DNA of 35,049 bases from an uncultured Roseburia sp. GTDB lineage: Bacteria; Bacillota; Clostridia; Lachnospirales; Lachnospiraceae. Below the pieces are notes generated by a model, which saw nothing but the letters and a program-made list of their open reading frames with translations, was not told the origin of the DNA and did no database searches. The stretch lies in assembly GCA_947174805.1 (NCBI GenBank), contig CAMWKH010000030.1:1-35049 (forward strand). The letters run 5' to 3'. This document shows, one piece after another, positions 33,569 to 35,049 of the stretch. The position numbers were made by a program, and so were the translations under genes. Within the stretch, counting starts at the first letter, position 1. Every line of letters begins with the position of its first letter.

Positions 33569-34591
33569 TTACAGAAAAGAAAGCAGCTTTTCCACCTCAT
33601 CCTCCTGTGTGGCCCAGCTTGTGGCAAACCGCACAACCGTATGGCTTTTATCCAAAGCTTCCCAGAAACTAAAGGAAACCTCCTCCTTAAGTTCTTCCAT
33701 CTTTCTGTTTTCCAAAACCACGAATAACTGATTCGTGGGAGAGTCTATATAAAAAGAATATCCCATATTTCTAAGCCCCTCCCGAAGCATTCCGGCTGTC
33801 TTGATTCCGTTCTTGCCGCACTCTAAATACAAGCCCTCTGTAAACAGCACGTCAAACTGGACACCCAGCATCCAACCCTTTGCCATCAGAGCCCCGCTCT
33901 GTTTTACAATGGTAAAAAAGTCTTCCGGCACAAATCTGGGAAAAACCACGGCCTCCCCCATCATTGCCCCTGTCTTCGTCCCGCCGATATAAAAAACATC
34001 ACAGTTTTCTGCAATCACTTTAAGGGTTACATCTGTACCTTTTGCCGCCAAGGCATAAGAAAGCCTTGCCCCGTCCAGGTACAGAGGAATCTTATATTCC
34101 CGGCACACCTTAGAAAGCTCTTCCAGTTCCTGTCTTGTATACAGCGTCCCGTACTCGGTGGGATGGGAAATATACACCATTCCAGGCTTCACCATATGAG
34201 GGTGATTTTCATCGCCGTAAAAACCCAAAAGATATTCTCTCACATCCCCGGCATAGAGCTTTCCGTCCCGATTCCCAATGGCAATTACCTTGTGTCCCCC
34301 GGCTTCCACTGCACCTGCCTCATGAAGGCTGATATGGCCGCTGTCCGGTGCAAGCACTCCCTGAAAGGGACGTAAAAGCCCCCGGATAACGGTTGCATTT
34401 GTCTGGGTTCCCCCCACTAAAAAATGAATTGTTGCCTCCGGGCAGCCGCAGGCCCCCCGAATCTTTTCCCTTGCAGATTCACAGATGGCATCCGTCCCAT
34501 AACCAGAATACTTATGAAAATTAATTTCCGAAAGCCTCTTTAATATTTCCGGGTGCGCACCCTCCATGTAGTCACTGTCAAAATGCAGCAT
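33569..34591 (-). CDS. Low-specificity threonine aldolase
   Basis: A 340-residue PLP enzyme of fold type I that splits threonine (or allo-threonine) to glycine and acetaldehyde, or runs in reverse. The PLP lysine is K206 in YIGGTKTGAM, the ring-binding aspartate is D173 in LYLDGARLSYAL, and FLVGGTQTNATVIRGLL (57-73) forms the phosphate pocket. Active-site histidines occur in GHISLHEAGA. The ATG at 34591 is chosen because a GAGGAGG site lies five to seven bases upstream. It is 104 bp ahead of the ATP-grasp gene and may share its transcript. A strong terminator upstream isolates it from the tRNA genes. Confidence 0.92.
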   Translation of the reverse strand: MLHFDSDYMEGAHPEILKRLSEINFHKYSGYGTDAICESAREKIRGACGCPEATIHFLVGGTQTNATVIRGLLRPFQGVLAPDSGHISLHEAGAVEAGGHKVIAIGNRDGKLYAGDVREYLLGFYGDENHPHMVKPGMVYISHPTEYGTLYTRQELEELSKVCREYKIPLYLDGARLSYALAAKGTDVTLKVIAENCDVFYIGGTKTGAMMGEAVVFPRFVPEDFFTIVKQSGALMAKGWMLGVQFDVLFTEGLYLECGKNGIKTAGMLREGLRNMGYSFYIDSPTNQLFVVLENRKMEELKEEVSFSFWEALDKSHTVVRFATSWATQEDEVEKLLSFL

Positions 34592-34632
34592 CGAATTCCT
34601 CCTCTTTCTATTACTGTCCATAACTAAATACA

Positions 34633-34676
34633 AAAATAGCGGAAAACCTTAATTTTAAAGGCTCTTCCGCTATTTT
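34633..34676 (-). terminator. Terminator of the tRNA cluster
   Basis: A 12-bp perfect stem (arms 34633-34644 and 34665-34676, core TAGCGGAA/TTCCGCTA) with an inner CCTT/AAGG pairing is followed on the minus strand by TTTTTGTATTT. It closes the tRNA operon just after tRNA-Lys. Confidence 0.88.
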
Positions 34677-34683
34677 CCACTCA

Positions 34684-34756
34684 TGAGACATCGGGGATTC
34701 GAACCCCGGACAACTTGATTAAAAGTCAAGTGCTCTACCAACTGAGCTAATATCCC
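34684..34756 (-). tRNA. tRNA-Lys (UUU)
   Basis: A 73-base cloverleaf: acceptor GGGATAT pairs with ATGTCTC with two wobbles, the anticodon loop is CTTTTAA with TTT, and the T arm has GTTCGAATC. The 3' CCA is not encoded. Last tRNA of the cluster. Confidence 0.95.
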
Positions 34757-34769
34757 ATACTTATTGAAA

Positions 34770-34841
34770 CTGGGCTAACCAGATTCGAACTGGTGAATGC
34801 AGGAGTCAAAGTCCTGTGCCTTACCGCTTGGCGATAGCCCA
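34770..34841 (-). tRNA. tRNA-Gln (UUG)
   Basis: A 72-base cloverleaf: acceptor TGGGCTA pairs with TAGCCCA, discriminator G, anticodon loop CTTTGAC with TTG, T-loop TTCGAAT. The initial U-A pair and discriminator G match Gram-positive tRNA-Gln. The 3' CCA is not encoded. Confidence 0.94.
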
Positions 34842-34871
34842 TTAACTTGTCCTTCCGCCGTTACCAGCGAA

Positions 34872-34946
34872 GGTGGATACAGGGATTCGAACCCTGGGCC
34901 TCCAGAGCCACAATCTGGCGCGCTAACCAACTGCGCTATACCCACC
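34872..34946 (-). tRNA. tRNA-His (GUG)
   Basis: Acceptor GTGGGTA pairs with TATCCAC, the anticodon loop is TTGTGGC with GTG, and the discriminator is C. An extra G at 34946 (the -1 position) can pair with that C, the histidine identity pair. CCA is not encoded. Confidence 0.94.
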
Positions 34947-34993
34947 ATATATTTATTTCCAAAAGAAAACTGTCACTGCAAACAGCAACAAAA

Positions 34994-35049
<56 letters not shown>

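Noticed and set aside
33445..33636. Short 63-codon frame between threonine aldolase and the ATP-grasp gene
   Set aside because: It overlaps both real genes, has no motif, and no convincing ribosome binding site was seen.

Overview
The window looks like chromosomal DNA of a Gram-positive gut-type Clostridium, most likely a Lachnospiraceae. This rests on the gene families present (Bce-type and LanFEG peptide-resistance modules, a YkgJ-type cysteine cluster protein, a PucR-type activator), strong AGGAGG-type ribosome binding sites, and tRNA genes without an encoded CCA. The species cannot be named from the sequence alone. No CRISPR array, phage, insertion sequence or rRNA was seen.

Layout. (1) 1-1725: the 3' end of leuA (2-isopropylmalate synthase) converges on a secreted FN3/SH3 protein, and the two share a hairpin terminator. 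(2) 1864-10211, minus strand: a tightly packed run made of a MATE exporter, a TPR lipoprotein, hflX and a complete Bce-type module (response regulator, kinase, ABC ATPase, FtsX-like permease). A small membrane protein with its own promoter and terminator follows at 10305-10811. (3) 11011-15203, plus strand: a second two-component/ABC/FtsX module whose kinase lacks any membrane segment. (4) 15264-16100: an AmrS-like radical SAM enzyme with its own promoter. (5) 16162-20360, minus strand: a LanFEG-type lantibiotic immunity transporter followed by its response regulator and kinase, with no lantibiotic biosynthesis genes. (6) 20542-23726, plus strand: an operon of a TetR regulator, a GPH-family MFS transporter and a PldB-like lipase, controlled by a promoter that overlaps a perfect 27-bp palindrome. 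(7) 23741-27982: a PucR-type regulator divergent from a second alpha/beta hydrolase that is followed by a chemoreceptor. (8) 28028-30376, minus strand: an ECF sigma factor translationally coupled to an acidic protein of unknown function, then a YkgJ-type protein; the sigma gene has an ECF-like promoter. (9) 30490-31359: an EamA transporter. (10) 31349-34591, minus strand: threonine aldolase, a RimK-like ATP-grasp ligase and a FolC/Mur-type ligase. (11) 34684-35049, minus strand: a tRNA cluster (Arg-His-Gln-Lys in transcription order) ending in a strong terminator.

Theme. Within about 18 kb there are three independent peptide-antibiotic-type signalling and transport modules (1864-6515, 11011-15203, 16162-20360). 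Each pairs an OmpR-family regulator and a histidine kinase with an ABC transporter, so the region reads as an envelope-stress or antimicrobial-peptide resistance neighbourhood. The features that fit textbook families least well are the soluble kinase, the ECF sigma factor with its unknown partner, and the aldolase/ATP-grasp/Mur-ligase cassette. Intergenic spaces are short: no stretch over 300 bp lacks a gene. The largest, 20361-20645, holds the divergent promoters described below.
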